64,000 nucleotides of DNA from Helicobacteraceae bacterium. GTDB lineage: Bacteria; Campylobacterota; Campylobacteria; Campylobacterales; Sulfurimonadaceae. The translations under genes were made by a program, and so were the position numbers. Shown here piece after piece: positions 37,697 through 46,292 of the stretch (position 1 is the first letter of the stretch; the number at the start of each line of letters is the position of its first letter). The notes under the pieces were generated by a model. That model saw only the letters and a program-made list of their open reading frames with translations, searched no databases and was not told the DNA's origin. Location: contig CANMJR010000006.1 in NCBI GenBank assembly GCA_947498025.1, positions 37,558 through 101,557 on the forward strand, written 5' to 3'.

Positions 37697-37771
37697 GAAA
37701 GGGTGCCACACCACAAAATGGGTGTCAGGCACTCTTTCGTGTTCTTAAAGAAAGGGTGTCAGGCACTCTTT
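37697..37771. repeat. REP-like hairpin pair
   Basis: Two related stem-loops. First: GAAAGGGTGCC (37697-37707) against GGCACTCTTTC (37728-37738). Second: AAAGGGTG, loop tcagg, CACTCTTT (37751-37771), followed by a T-rich run. GGGTGTCAGGCACTCTTT occurs twice (37720 and 37754). Together with the copy at 38428 they bracket the first toxin-antitoxin pair. They may also end transcription of the lipoprotein unit. Confidence 0.65.
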
Positions 37772-37846
37772 TACATTTTCTTATTTTTTTCTTAAATTTT
37801 GTTTATTGAGGGAAAGACTATATGTTGATTTTTTTAGTTTGCAGTG

Positions 37847-38152
37847 TCAGCTTTCATCATCATGGGATATCTCTCTCTCATTAAAATCAATGTATTTATA
37901 AATTGCCAATATGGTTATATTCTCTTTGTTTATTTTATAAATAACTTTATATCCCAACACCACATAGTCCCTTATATGATGCATATTCATAATTACATTG
38001 ATTTTACCGATGTATGGGTAAATTACTAATATTTCTATTTTATTTTTGATTTTGGATAGATATTGAATAGCGGTTTTTTTATTGTCTAACGAGATAAACT
38101 TTTTAATGTTTTGCAACTGCTCATAAGATTCTTTTGAATAAATAATTTTCAT
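37847..38152 (-). CDS. ParE/RelE-family toxin
   Basis: 101 residues with the ParE/RelE fold pattern: MKIIYSKESYEQLQNIKKFI at the N-terminus, a helix pair with AIQYLSKIKNKIEIL, YPYIGK, and the C-terminal strand GYKVIYKINKENITILAIYKYID. Members act on gyrase (ParE) or ribosome-bound mRNA (RelE); which of these applies here cannot be told by eye. It directly follows, with a 1-base overlap, a 69-residue antitoxin gene on the same strand. The pair is an independent accessory module bracketed by REP-like hairpins. Confidence 0.8.
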   Translation of the reverse strand: MKIIYSKESYEQLQNIKKFISLDNKKTAIQYLSKIKNKIEILVIYPYIGKINVIMNMHHIRDYVVLGYKVIYKINKENITILAIYKYIDFNEREISHDDES

Positions 38153-38361
38153 TATTTTAGTAATTCACTCCATAAGTCATCATGTTCCATTGTTTCACCG
38201 TTTTGCTCTTGATTAAGAGCTTTTAAAATCATCATCTGTTCTTTATTATAGGTAAGATTGTCAATTATTTCAATCTCTTCACCTTTTTGTGAAATTTGAT
38301 TAAGCATACTCATAACAGCCTCAATGGTCTTATGTTCTGCTCTTAAATGGAGTGTTTGCAT
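38152..38361 (-). CDS. Antitoxin of the ParE/RelE-like pair
   Basis: 69 residues, acidic at the C-terminus (MEHDDLWSELLK). The N-terminal half (MQTLHLRAEHKTIEAVMSML) is a short strand-helix and the C-terminal tail would wrap the toxin, the usual antitoxin layout. Upstream GGGGAAAC serves as ribosome binding site. The N-terminal ~45 codons and their ribosome binding site recur, with very few changes, as a gene fragment at 39069-39217. Family assigned mainly from its position before the toxin. Confidence 0.7.
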   Translation of the reverse strand: MQTLHLRAEHKTIEAVMSMLNQISQKGEEIEIIDNLTYNKEQMMILKALNQEQNGETMEHDDLWSELLK

Positions 38362-38427
38362 TTTAAGTTTCCCCTTATTTATGGAGTTTAAATTTTTTTA
38401 ATTGTACCTAAAATTCATAAACAATAA

Positions 38428-38449
38428 AAAGGGTGTAGTGGCACTCTTT
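38428..38449. repeat. REP-like hairpin, third copy
   Basis: AAAGGGTG, loop tagtgg, CACTCTTT, followed by a T-rich stretch. Same stem as at 37751-37771 with a different loop. It lies just upstream of the divergent first module and before the second toxin-antitoxin module. Confidence 0.6.
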
Positions 38450-38545
38450 TATTTTTCTTAACAACTACTGCTTTACATAAATACCGATTTCTTGACAGTA
38501 TTGCTATTTATATGTACAATATGGAATATTAAAAGAGGAGTGGAA

Positions 38546-38773
38546 ATGCAAGTATTAAAAGCGACATTTACTTTGCCTGATTATATATTGACTGAACTCA
38601 GTGAATTTGCGGAAGAGCTTGGTGAAAAAAAAAGCCACATGGTGGCTGAAGCTTTGAATCAGTATTTTGATGCATTAGATCTTAAACTTGCATTAAAACG
38701 CTCAAAAGAGGTTCGCCAAGGGAGTGTTGAGACAATAAGTTTTGATGCAATTAAAGAAGAGCTTGGACTTTAA
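38546..38773 (+). CDS. Antitoxin, ribbon-helix-helix type
   Basis: 75 residues. The N-terminus VLKATFTLPDYILTELSEFAEELGEKKSHMVAEAL is a typical ribbon-helix-helix DNA-binding domain (strand, helix, turn, helix), and the C-terminal tail (VETISFDAIKEELGL) would bind the toxin. The ATG at 38546 has GAGGAG upstream; the longer ORF from 38492 has no ribosome binding site. The stop overlaps the toxin start (TAATG). Such antitoxins repress their own operon, so an operator is expected between 38470 and 38545. Confidence 0.82.
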   Translation: MQVLKATFTLPDYILTELSEFAEELGEKKSHMVAEALNQYFDALDLKLALKRSKEVRQGSVETISFDAIKEELGL

Positions 38774-39060
38774 TGTCAAAATATTCTTTGCAATTTCATC
38801 CGGCTGCGAAAAAAGAGTTGGATAAACTTGATAATCAAGTAAAAGTTTTTATTGTCAAGTCTTTATCTTTGTTTATCGAAGAGTATGATATTCATTACGA
38901 AACTGAGATGATGAAGCAATCAAAGATAAAAAAACTTCAAGGTGAGTGGAGTGGTTTTTATCGATTACGATTTAGAGACTACAGAGTGATTTATGAAAAA
39001 ATTGATAATCAACTTATAATTCACATTATCAGAATCGCTCATCGCAAAGAAGCCTATTAA
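38773..39060 (+). CDS. relE: RelE-family toxin
   Basis: 95 residues with RelE motifs: YSLQFHPAAKKELDKLD at the N-terminus, KKLQGEWSGFYRLRFRDYRVIYE in the centre (basic residues and Arg/Tyr of the mRNA-cleaving site) and an IIRIAHRKEAY C-terminal strand. RelE toxins cut mRNA in the ribosomal A site. It is translationally coupled to the antitoxin. A fragment of the neighbouring module's antitoxin begins within 10 bases of its stop, showing that this area was assembled by duplication. Confidence 0.85.
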   Translation: MSKYSLQFHPAAKKELDKLDNQVKVFIVKSLSLFIEEYDIHYETEMMKQSKIKKLQGEWSGFYRLRFRDYRVIYEKIDNQLIIHIIRIAHRKEAY

Positions 39061-39068
39061 AATCCAAA

Positions 39069-39217
39069 AAAATCATCATCTGTTCTTTATTATAGGTAAG
39101 ATTGTCAATTATTTCAATCTCTTCACCTTTTTGTGAAATTTGATGAAGCATACTCATAACAGCCTCAATGGTCTTATGTTCTGCTCTTAAATGGAGTGCT
39201 TGCATTCTAAATTTCCC
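39069..39217 (-). pseudogene. Duplicated 5' fragment of the antitoxin gene at 38152
   Basis: Matches 38225-38373 with two base changes over the ~138 bases up to and including the ATG (gattaag to gatgaag, gtgttt to gtgctt) and a few more in the ribosome-binding region. It keeps the start codon and first ~45 codons and then breaks off right behind the RelE gene, so the C-terminal toxin-binding tail is missing. High identity means a recent duplication. Confidence 0.85.
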
Positions 39218-39324
39218 TCCAAATACGGGTTTTTATCGCTTGCAATTATACGCAATCACCCAAAATAAACCAATACTGTAACAAAACAGGGGTCAAAAAA
39301 AAGAAAAATCAAGTATCATTTTTG

Positions 39325-39330
39325 TATAAT
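39325..39330 (+). promoter_or_regulatory. -10 box of the 6S RNA gene
   Basis: Exact TATAAT preceded by TTTTTG, 6-7 bases upstream of the predicted 6S 5' end at about 39337. Confidence 0.6.
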
Positions 39331-39336
39331 ACAAAT

Positions 39337-39531
39337 AGTCTGGGTAGTTCGACATATCGCAATATGAGGGTTCTACATATTCAAATTGTGAACTAGTAGG
39401 GTTTTAGTGTGCCGGTGATTTCGTTTGAGGTATGTTCATTCAGCCGAGAAACTGCCGCCGTCATAAAACACTCGCTTCACCTAAATACGGCTTTTTAGAA
39501 CCGAGCCAAATGCGTAACGGCTACCCGGGCT
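39337..39531 (+). ncRNA. ssrS: 6S RNA
   Basis: About 195 nt, the right size for 6S RNA, a mimic of an open promoter that binds sigma-70 RNA polymerase in stationary phase. The ends pair over 11 positions: AGTCTGGGTAG (39337-39347) with CTACCCGGGCT (39521-39531), allowing two G-U pairs. An inner arm GGTTCTA (39369-39375) pairs with TAGAACC (39496-39502). The middle, where the central bubble should be, is less paired. It sits directly upstream of purD, the known 6S location in Campylobacterota such as Helicobacter, and has an exact TATAAT in front. Called from structure and synteny, without a covariance-model search. Confidence 0.78.
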
Positions 39532-39602
39532 ATTCAAAATATTTAATTACTCTATTTAGATATATTAATTAAATATTTTAAAAAATTATGATGGAGATGT
39601 GA

Positions 39603-40868
39603 ATGAAAATTTTGATACTAGGAAGCGGCGGCAGAGAGTACTCTATCGCACTGGCGATTTTAAATGAAGAAAACGGCAGCGAACTTTTTTTTATGCCCGG
39701 AAATGGCGCTACCTCCTCGCTAGGAACAAACTTAGATATCAAAAATTACGATAAATTAGCAGAGTTTGCAAAAGAGAATAACATTGAACTCACCATTGTA
39801 GGACCGGAAGGACCGCTTGTTGACGGGGTTGTTGATATTTTTAAATCGCATGGTCTTACAATTTTCGGCCCCTCAAAAGAGGCGGCGCAACTAGAGGGCT
39901 CAAAAGTTTACATGAAAAACTTTTTGGCAAAATATAACATTCCAACCGCAAGATATATAGAGACAGATTCAATTGAAGATGCTTTTAATTTTACAAATAC
40001 GCTTACAGCTCCGATCGTTGTAAAAGCGGATGGGCTTTGCGGCGGAAAAGGTGTAATTATTGCACAAAACCATGACGAGGCAAAGATTGCAATATCTGAG
40101 ATGCTCAGCGGAAAAAGTTTCGGTGATGCCGGTTTGAAAGTGGTCGTAGAAGAGTTTTTGGACGGGTATGAACTCTCCATGTTTGCTGTTTGCGACGGAG
40201 AAAACTACATTCTTCTTCCTGCCGCACAAGACCATAAGAGATTATTAGATAACGACCAAGGTCCAAATACTGGGGGGATGGGTGCATATGCTCCGACTCC
40301 TTTGGTGGATGAAGTGCTGTATCAGAAGGTGAGAGAGAGAATAATCCGCCCGACGCTTGATGGCATGAAAAAAGAGGGTGCACCATTTGAGGGCGTACTT
40401 TTTATCGGTATTATGGTTGTAAAAGGGGAGCCGATTACCTTAGAATTTAATGTCCGTTTCGGTGATCCAGAGTGTGAAATTTTGATGCCGCTGATGACAT
40501 CAAGTGTGAGCGACATGTTTTACAAAGCTGCAACAAATCGTCTCGCTGAGATAAAAGTAGAGTTCTCCAAGCAGTTTGCTGTGGGCGTAGTTATGGCAAG
40601 TGAGAATTATCCATACAAAAATTCTACTCCTGCAGAGATAATAGTCGATGAAGTTCACCATGGGGAGATAGAAAAATATACCCACATCTCCTACGCAGGT
40701 GTGAGCATGGAAGACGGCAAACTCTATGCGGACGGCGGAAGAGTTTTGGTCTGTGTCGGATTGGGAGATAGCATAAAAGAGGCAAGAGACAGAGCCTACA
40801 TGCGTTGCGGACAAATCCATTTCGCAGGGAAAAAACTTCGTACAGATATAGCATATCAGGCACTCTAA
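39603..40868 (+). CDS. purD: Phosphoribosylamine-glycine ligase
   Basis: Second step of purine synthesis: joins glycine to phosphoribosylamine with ATP. The N-terminal [16 protein letters not shown] and the ATP-grasp blocks [31 protein letters not shown] and [10 protein letters not shown] are clear. Length 421 is standard. The ATG has GGAGATG upstream. 6S RNA precedes it and a short RDD-protein gene follows after 3 bases, then lptD, so a purD-RDD-lptD operon is likely. Confidence 0.96.
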   Translation: MKILILGSGGREYSIALAILNEENGSELFFMPGNGATSSLGTNLDIKNYDKLAEFAKENNIELTIVGPEGPLVDGVVDIFKSHGLTIFGPSKEAAQLEGSKVYMKNFLAKYNIPTARYIETDSIEDAFNFTNTLTAPIVVKADGLCGGKGVIIAQNHDEAKIAISEMLSGKSFGDAGLKVVVEEFLDGYELSMFAVCDGENYILLPAAQDHKRLLDNDQGPNTGGMGAYAPTPLVDEVLYQKVRERIIRPTLDGMKKEGAPFEGVLFIGIMVVKGEPITLEFNVRFGDPECEILMPLMTSSVSDMFYKAATNRLAEIKVEFSKQFAVGVVMASENYPYKNSTPAEIIVDEVHHGEIEKYTHISYAGVSMEDGKLYADGGRVLVCVGLGDSIKEARDRAYMRCGQIHFAGKKLRTDIAYQAL

Positions 40869-40871
40869 AAA

Positions 40872-41321
40872 ATGAATGAAGAGATAGAAAATATTCTTCA
40901 TAGAGAAGGTATAACATTAGCCGATATTAAAAAGAGAGGCGTAGCTTTTTTTATAGATGAGACACTTCTCTCTTTTTTGCTTATATTTGCCCTCTGGGAC
41001 TCATTTGCAGCCGCTAAAAATATAGAAGAGATAATCAATTTAACAAACACTTTCGTTTTAGAATATATGGTTATGAAGATAGTCTATCAAGCTTTTTTCA
41101 CCATGCAGTACGGTGCGTCACTGGGCAAAATTGTGATGAAAATAAGAGTGATAGAGATAGCAACGCTTCAAAAGCCGACTGTTTTAAGCGCGCTCAATCG
41201 TGCAATATTTCGTATAATCAGTGAAACATTCTTTTATCTTGGTTTTTTGTGGGGTATCTTTGACCCATCCCGCCAGACGCTCCATGATAAAACTGCAAAA
41301 ACACTGGTTGTAAATGCTTAG
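40872..41321 (+). CDS. RDD family membrane protein
   Basis: 149 residues with the RDD family plan: a helix near residue 21 with the KRGVAFFIDETLLSFLL segment (Arg and Asp of the name), a second helix (~60-80) and a long C-terminal part with MQYGASLGKIVMKIRVI and DPSRQTLHDKTAKTLVV. Members are inner-membrane proteins of mostly unknown role; some exchange Na+/H+. The N-terminal ~18 residues are a soluble extension. It overlaps lptD by 8 bases. Confidence 0.82.
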   Translation: MNEEIENILHREGITLADIKKRGVAFFIDETLLSFLLIFALWDSFAAAKNIEEIINLTNTFVLEYMVMKIVYQAFFTMQYGASLGKIVMKIRVIEIATLQKPTVLSALNRAIFRIISETFFYLGFLWGIFDPSRQTLHDKTAKTLVVNA

Positions 41322-43482
41322 GCTACTCTCTCTCTTTATTCTGCTTCTGTCGTTTGTACATGCCGACGATACGGTAGAAATTTTTGCAACTTCCATGGAC
41401 TCAAAAGATAATCTCGTAAATGCTTACGGGGATGTTGTAGTCGTTTATAAAAATTATCACTTAAGTGCCAAAAGTGCTCTCTATGACAGAGCCAGCGGAG
41501 ACCTTGAACTCTATGATAATATTCGTGCAACGCAGGGAAATGAGCTTCAACTTCTTGGAAATTATGCAAAACTAAATATCAAAAATAAAGAGAAAACCTT
41601 TAAACCGTTTTTTATGCTTGAAAAAAAATCGGAGGTGTGGCTTAGTGCCGACGAGGGATTTATGAGAGATGAGAAGTTGGATATAAATTCGGGCTCCGTC
41701 AGCGGCTGTAATCCAAACGACCCGCTCTGGACAATGGAATTCGGCGCATCCGACTATAACTCCGATACAAAATGGCTTAATCTTTATAATACGGTAGTCT
41801 ATATTTATGATATACCTGTCATGTACACTCCCTATGTAGGTTTTTCGCTTGATAAAACCCGAAGAACAGGACTTTTAACACCGGCCCTCGGTTTTTCGGA
41901 CAAAGAGGGTTTCTATTTTGAGCAGCCGATTTACATAGCCGAACAAAATTGGTGGGATTTGGAACTAAAACCGCAAGTAAGAACAAATCGCGGCTATGGC
42001 GCATATTCAACTTTTAGATTTAAAGATAGTGCAATCTCCGGCGGTGAACTGACCGGTGGCTATTTTAAAGAGAACGATAGATATTTTTTAGAACATGAGT
42101 TGGCAAACAATACTCACAGTGGATTTAACTTTAAATATGAGAATGGTGATGTGTTAAATCAGTGGCTCAATCAAAATTTCGAGGGTCAATCCGGTCTATT
42201 TATGAATATAAACAGAATGAATGATGTTGATTATATTAACTTGTCAACGAACGACCCTATAAAAAATGCTACGGCCACTCAGGTTCTTTCACGAGCCAAT
42301 ATGTTTTATAATACCGATGAGAACTATTTTGGAACTTATCTTAAATACTATCAGGATTTGACAAAACAGAACAATGATAACACTCTGCAAAAACTGCCTA
42401 CGCTCCAGTACCATAACTATTTAAACAGCCTCTTGCAAGGTCATCTTTTTTATAGTCTTGACATGCAAAGCAGTAATATTTATAGAGATATGAATAAAAA
42501 AGTAGTTCAAACTAATCTCAATGTACCTGTCACTTTGCAGACATCAGCGTTGGATGAGCAGTTAAATCTCTCCTATAAAACTACGCTTTATACGCAGCAC
42601 TCAAGTTTTTCAGGGGTAGAAGAGGTTCCGACCGATGCCGAGTATCAAAATGGCTACTTAGCCAAAAACTATAATCGGCTCTCTGTTTCCACGGAGCTTA
42701 CCAAGGCGTACGAAGAGTACACGCATGTTGTCAGTTTTGGCTCTAACTACTCCTTTGCCGGCGGTGAGAGAAGAGAGGGGTTTTACGATTATAATAAAGA
42801 GTTTTGTGCTGATTTAATTAACCAAAGTGATCCAAGGTGTGAATTTTATACACTCTCTCAGATGGAGGATGTGCTAAAATTTGATTTTTCTCAATATGTT
42901 TATGACAGTTTGGGAAAGCAGATTCTTTATCATAAACTGGCTCAGGCATTTTTTTATGAAGTGTATGGAACAAAAACAGGAGAACTTGAGAATGAGCTTG
43001 ACTATCTTATTGTAGATGGTCTAAGTTATTACAATGACTCATTTTTTAATTATAAGGAGCAATCATTTTCTAAACTCACGAATCAACTCTCCTACGGCGT
43101 GGGCGATGTAACGCTCTCTATGGCGCACCTGTACAAAGATACATTTTTAGATGCAAGTACGGGTTATACGCCTTATGCAAGTTATCTGACATCAAGTGCT
43201 AAGTATGCCTATAATACGCACTACTCCTACCATGTGGATTATGCTTACGACTTGGAGAGAAGCAAAAAAAAGAAATCTGAGGTAGGCATGATGTATAAAA
43301 AAAGGTGCTGGGATTTTGGGCTGAGATATGTTGAAAACAATAGACCGATACTTTCAAAAATTGGAGTGGCAGATAATTCAGTTTTTGACAGGTACATTTT
43401 TTTTACAGTAGCTTTGACACCTATGATGTCTTCAGGAAGAGGCTCATCAGAGTTTGGCATGACTCTTCCTAAGAGTTTTTAA
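41314..43482 (+). CDS. lptD: LPS-assembly protein LptD
   Basis: Outer-membrane translocon that inserts lipopolysaccharide into the outer leaflet, together with LptE. A signal peptide (~1-17) is followed by an OstA/LptA-like beta-jellyroll (~25-130: VNAYGDVVVVYKNYHLSAKSALYDRASGDLELYDNI) and a C-terminal barrel with the family block TRRTGLLTPALGFSDKEGFYFEQPIY. 722 residues is typical. The Cys pairs that bridge the domains in E. coli are only partly visible (SGCNPNDP; DPRCEF; KKRCWDFG). It follows the RDD gene with an 8-base overlap. Confidence 0.92.
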   Translation: MLRLLSLFILLLSFVHADDTVEIFATSMDSKDNLVNAYGDVVVVYKNYHLSAKSALYDRASGDLELYDNIRATQGNELQLLGNYAKLNIKNKEKTFKPFFMLEKKSEVWLSADEGFMRDEKLDINSGSVSGCNPNDPLWTMEFGASDYNSDTKWLNLYNTVVYIYDIPVMYTPYVGFSLDKTRRTGLLTPALGFSDKEGFYFEQPIYIAEQNWWDLELKPQVRTNRGYGAYSTFRFKDSAISGGELTGGYFKENDRYFLEHELANNTHSGFNFKYENGDVLNQWLNQNFEGQSGLFMNINRMNDVDYINLSTNDPIKNATATQVLSRANMFYNTDENYFGTYLKYYQDLTKQNNDNTLQKLPTLQYHNYLNSLLQGHLFYSLDMQSSNIYRDMNKKVVQTNLNVPVTLQTSALDEQLNLSYKTTLYTQHSSFSGVEEVPTDAEYQNGYLAKNYNRLSVSTELTKAYEEYTHVVSFGSNYSFAGGERREGFYDYNKEFCADLINQSDPRCEFYTLSQMEDVLKFDFSQYVYDSLGKQILYHKLAQAFFYEVYGTKTGELENELDYLIVDGLSYYNDSFFNYKEQSFSKLTNQLSYGVGDVTLSMAHLYKDTFLDASTGYTPYASYLTSSAKYAYNTHYSYHVDYAYDLERSKKKKSEVGMMYKKRCWDFGLRYVENNRPILSKIGVADNSVFDRYIFFTVALTPMMSSGRGSSEFGMTLPKSF

Positions 43483-43566
43483 AGGAGATGTAAATAGAGA
43501 GTTGGTTTTGAGTTTGGTTTAAAATTTGAGACTTTAATGTGTAACATAAAATAAAAGGAGAATAAA

Positions 43567-45735
43567 TTGAAATATGATGTAAAAATAGAGTTAGAGAACA
43601 GAGTTGAAGAGTATTCATTTGGTGCAGTAGCGAAGCAGGCAAATGGCGCTGCGTGGGTAAAGTCTGGTGATACGGTCATTTTGGCAACAGTTGTAATAGA
43701 CGAGACAGAGATTGTAAAAGATGATTTTTTGCCCCTCACGGTGCAGTATATAGAAAAATCGTACGCAGCAGGAAAAATCCCGGGTGGTTTTTTTAAAAGA
43801 GAGACAAAACCGAGTGATTTTGAAACACTGACATCCCGCATAGTTGACAGATCCCTTCGCCCGCTTTTTCCAAAAGGGTTTGGGCATCCGACCCAAATTA
43901 CTATTTTGGTGTTTAGTGCGGATAAAGAGTCAGATTTACAACTTTTAGCACTCAACGCTGCTTCAGCGGCGCTTTATGTCTCCGATATTGACATAAACAC
44001 TTCTGTGAGTGCAGTAAGAGCTGCTAAAATCGGCGGTGCATTGGTTTTAAATCCTACTCTTTCTGAGTTAAAAAGCTCTACTCTTGACCTATTTCTTTCA
44101 GGAACTAAAGAGGAGCTTCTTATGATTGAGATGCGTTCAATCGGCGGTGAACATGTTGAAGTGAATGACGCATTTATAGATCCTGTAATAGACCCAAGTA
44201 TGTCCATGGCTATACTCTCGACGCACACCTCAAATGCGATACCTGAAGAGGAGCTGATAGAAATTTTTCAAAAAACAGAGCTAGCCCTTTTTGCCTCAAA
44301 TCTAAAATATGAAGAGAGCTTTGCCTCTTTTAAAAAACCGACGCAAGCCATAGAGTATAAAGCGCATGAAGTAAACGCAGCGATGGTTGATTATGTGAGA
44401 AATACGCACATGGAAGATATTAAATCTGCTATGAATCAAATGGCAAAATCAGAGCGCTCAACGGCACTAAGACAGCTTAGAAAAAAAATACTTTTAATAG
44501 AAGAGCATTGGGATGAGTCAGAGCTAAAAGAGGCAATTGAGAAGGTAAAAAAAGAGCAGGTAAGAGGACAGATTTTAAACGACAGAGTTCGTGCGGACGG
44601 AAGAGGTTTGAGAGAGGTCAGAGCTATCTCAATCAGTACAAATGTACTTCCAAGCGCACATGCCTCTTGTCTCTTTACGAGAGGTCAAACGCAAGCTTTA
44701 GTTGTTCTTACTATGGGTGGGGCAAAAGATGGGCAGATGTTTGAGAACCTGACGGATGAGGGCACACAAAACGAAAACTTTATGGTTCATTACAATTTTC
44801 CTGGTTTTAGCGTGGGCGAAGCCTCTCCGATAATGGGTACAAAAAGAAGAGAATTGGGACATGGAAACTTAGCAAAAAGAGCACTAGAGCCAATTGTTGA
44901 CATGGGTGGTCAGACAATTCGTTTGGTTTCGGAGATACTTGAATCAAACGGCTCATCCTCTATGGCTACAGTTTGCGGCGGATATATGGCATTAAAAGCT
45001 GCTGATATTGAAACAAGCGACACGATTGCCGGAATTGCCATGGGTATGGTGAGCGAGGGAGATAAATACGCAATTTTATCAGATATTATGGGGCTTGAAG
45101 ACCATGATGGAGATTTGGATTTTAAAGTGACCGGTTCTAAAGATGGAATTACAGCCATGCAGATGGACATTAAACTGGGCGGAATTAGTCTTGATGTTTT
45201 AAAAGAGGCACTCTATCAGGCAAAAGAGGGCAGATGTCACATTATTGACATTATGCAAGAAGCTGAGAAAAAAATCGAATTTAATGACGGCGTTTTACCA
45301 AGTACTGACTTTTTCCACATTGACCCGAGTTTTATCGGCGATATAATCGGGCAAGCAGGAAAAACTATTCGCGAGATTATAGAGAAGTTTGAAGTTGCAA
45401 TCGATATTGATAAAAAAGATGGAAAAGTAAAAGTAACCGGTAAAAATAAAACAGGTGTGGCGGATGCGAGAAAGCATATCGAGGGGATAGTTAATACGCC
45501 AAAGCAGCCTAAAATCAAGTACGAAGTCGGGCAAAAGTATGAGGGAACAGTTAAAAAGATAGTCGAATTTGGAGCATTTATAGAGCTTCCTGATGGAACG
45601 GACGGTTTGTTGCATATCTCAAAAATTTCTGAAAAAAGAGTAGAAAAAATATCAGATATTTTTAAAGAAGGCGATAAAGTTATGGTAGAAATATTAGAGT
45701 TTAAAGGGAATAAAATCTCTTTGGGTATCGCATAG
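43567..45735 (+). CDS. pnp: Polyribonucleotide nucleotidyltransferase
   Basis: Phosphorolytic 3'-5' exoribonuclease of mRNA turnover. Two RNase PH-like domains are seen (~10-230 and ~330-550; FTRGQTQALVVLTMG, MGLEDHDGDLDFKVTGS with catalytic Asp residues), then a KH domain (GDIIGQAGKTIREI) and a C-terminal S1 domain (YEGTVKKIVEFGAFIELPDGTDGLLHIS). 722 residues is normal. The start is a TTG at 43567 with AAGGAG 6 bases upstream; the first residues then match family members. Its leader contains a 27-base stretch very close to the right end of repeat copy B. A terminator follows. Confidence 0.96.
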   Translation: MKYDVKIELENRVEEYSFGAVAKQANGAAWVKSGDTVILATVVIDETEIVKDDFLPLTVQYIEKSYAAGKIPGGFFKRETKPSDFETLTSRIVDRSLRPLFPKGFGHPTQITILVFSADKESDLQLLALNAASAALYVSDIDINTSVSAVRAAKIGGALVLNPTLSELKSSTLDLFLSGTKEELLMIEMRSIGGEHVEVNDAFIDPVIDPSMSMAILSTHTSNAIPEEELIEIFQKTELALFASNLKYEESFASFKKPTQAIEYKAHEVNAAMVDYVRNTHMEDIKSAMNQMAKSERSTALRQLRKKILLIEEHWDESELKEAIEKVKKEQVRGQILNDRVRADGRGLREVRAISISTNVLPSAHASCLFTRGQTQALVVLTMGGAKDGQMFENLTDEGTQNENFMVHYNFPGFSVGEASPIMGTKRRELGHGNLAKRALEPIVDMGGQTIRLVSEILESNGSSSMATVCGGYMALKAADIETSDTIAGIAMGMVSEGDKYAILSDIMGLEDHDGDLDFKVTGSKDGITAMQMDIKLGGISLDVLKEALYQAKEGRCHIIDIMQEAEKKIEFNDGVLPSTDFFHIDPSFIGDIIGQAGKTIREIIEKFEVAIDIDKKDGKVKVTGKNKTGVADARKHIEGIVNTPKQPKIKYEVGQKYEGTVKKIVEFGAFIELPDGTDGLLHISKISEKRVEKISDIFKEGDKVMVEILEFKGNKISLGIA

Positions 45736-45747
45736 GCAATCATATTT

Positions 45748-45787
45748 GTCGAAACATGTGAAAATATTTTACATGTCGAGACTTTTT
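45748..45787 (+). terminator. Terminator of pnp
   Basis: GTC...ACATGT (45748-45759 region) pairs with ACATGT...GAC (45771-45782) around an A/T-rich loop, followed at once by TTTTT (45783-45787). Stem plus T run 12 bases after the pnp stop fits intrinsic termination. Confidence 0.65.
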
Positions 45788-45789
45788 AA

Positions 45790-45795
45790 TATAAT
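45790..45795 (+). promoter_or_regulatory. Candidate -10 box for atpE
   Basis: TATAAT right after the pnp terminator, about 137 bases before the atpE start. The leader between them has no clear fold. Positional inference. Confidence 0.4.
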
Positions 45796-45932
45796 ATTTA
45801 GCAGAGTTTATATACAATTCCGCCAGTCAGATTTTAGTAGGGAAATCTTTGCATTTATGTTGAGATTGCTATATTCTTTTGGATGTAGTTACGCTAGCCG
45901 AAAAATTTTGAAAACAAAAAATGGAGATAAAC

Positions 45933-46247
45933 ATGAAAAAAATTCTTTTCTTAATGGTAGCATTCGCTGCTGCTGCACTCGCTGCTGATGGTGAAGTTGC
46001 AAACCAAACTCTTAAAGCATACTCAATGATCGCGGCCGGTCTTGGTCTTGGTCTTGCTGCTTTAGGTGGAGCTATCGGTATGGGTCATACTGCTGCTGCA
46101 ACTATCGCCGGTACTGCTAGAAACCCAGGCTTAGGTGCTAAACTTATGACTACGATGTTCATCGCTCTTGCTATGATCGAAGCACAGGTTATTTACGCAC
46201 TAGTAATTGCTCTTATAGCACTTTACGCAAACCCATACTTAGCTTAA
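45933..46247 (+). CDS. atpE: F0F1 ATP synthase subunit c
   Basis: Proton-carrying ring subunit of ATP synthase. 104 residues, with an extra N-terminal hydrophobic segment (first ~22, ending ALAADG) that looks like a cleavable signal, as in other Campylobacterota, and then two transmembrane helices with Gly-rich packing (GLGLGLAALGGAIGMG) and ARNPG loop. The ion-binding carboxylate is the Glu in ALAMIEAQVIY. The start at 45933 is chosen because GGAGAT lies 5 bases upstream; an ATG at 45921 lacks one. As usual in this phylum, atpE stands apart from the other atp genes. Confidence 0.95.
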   Translation: MKKILFLMVAFAAAALAADGEVANQTLKAYSMIAAGLGLGLAALGGAIGMGHTAAATIAGTARNPGLGAKLMTTMFIALAMIEAQVIYALVIALIALYANPYLA

Positions 46248-46260
46248 TCAACTAAGTCAT

Positions 46261-46281
46261 AAAGCACTCTTTCGGTGCTTT
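46261..46281 (+). terminator. Hairpin after atpE
   Basis: AAAGCAC, loop tctttcg, GTGCTTT, 14 bases after the atpE stop and 11 bases before the tRNA. The T run is short, so partial read-through into the tRNA is possible. Confidence 0.55.
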
Positions 46282-46292
46282 AACCTCTAAAT

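Noticed and set aside
45746..45988. 80-codon plus-strand ORF before atpE
   Set aside because: It starts within the pnp terminator and overlaps atpE in another frame, with no family features.
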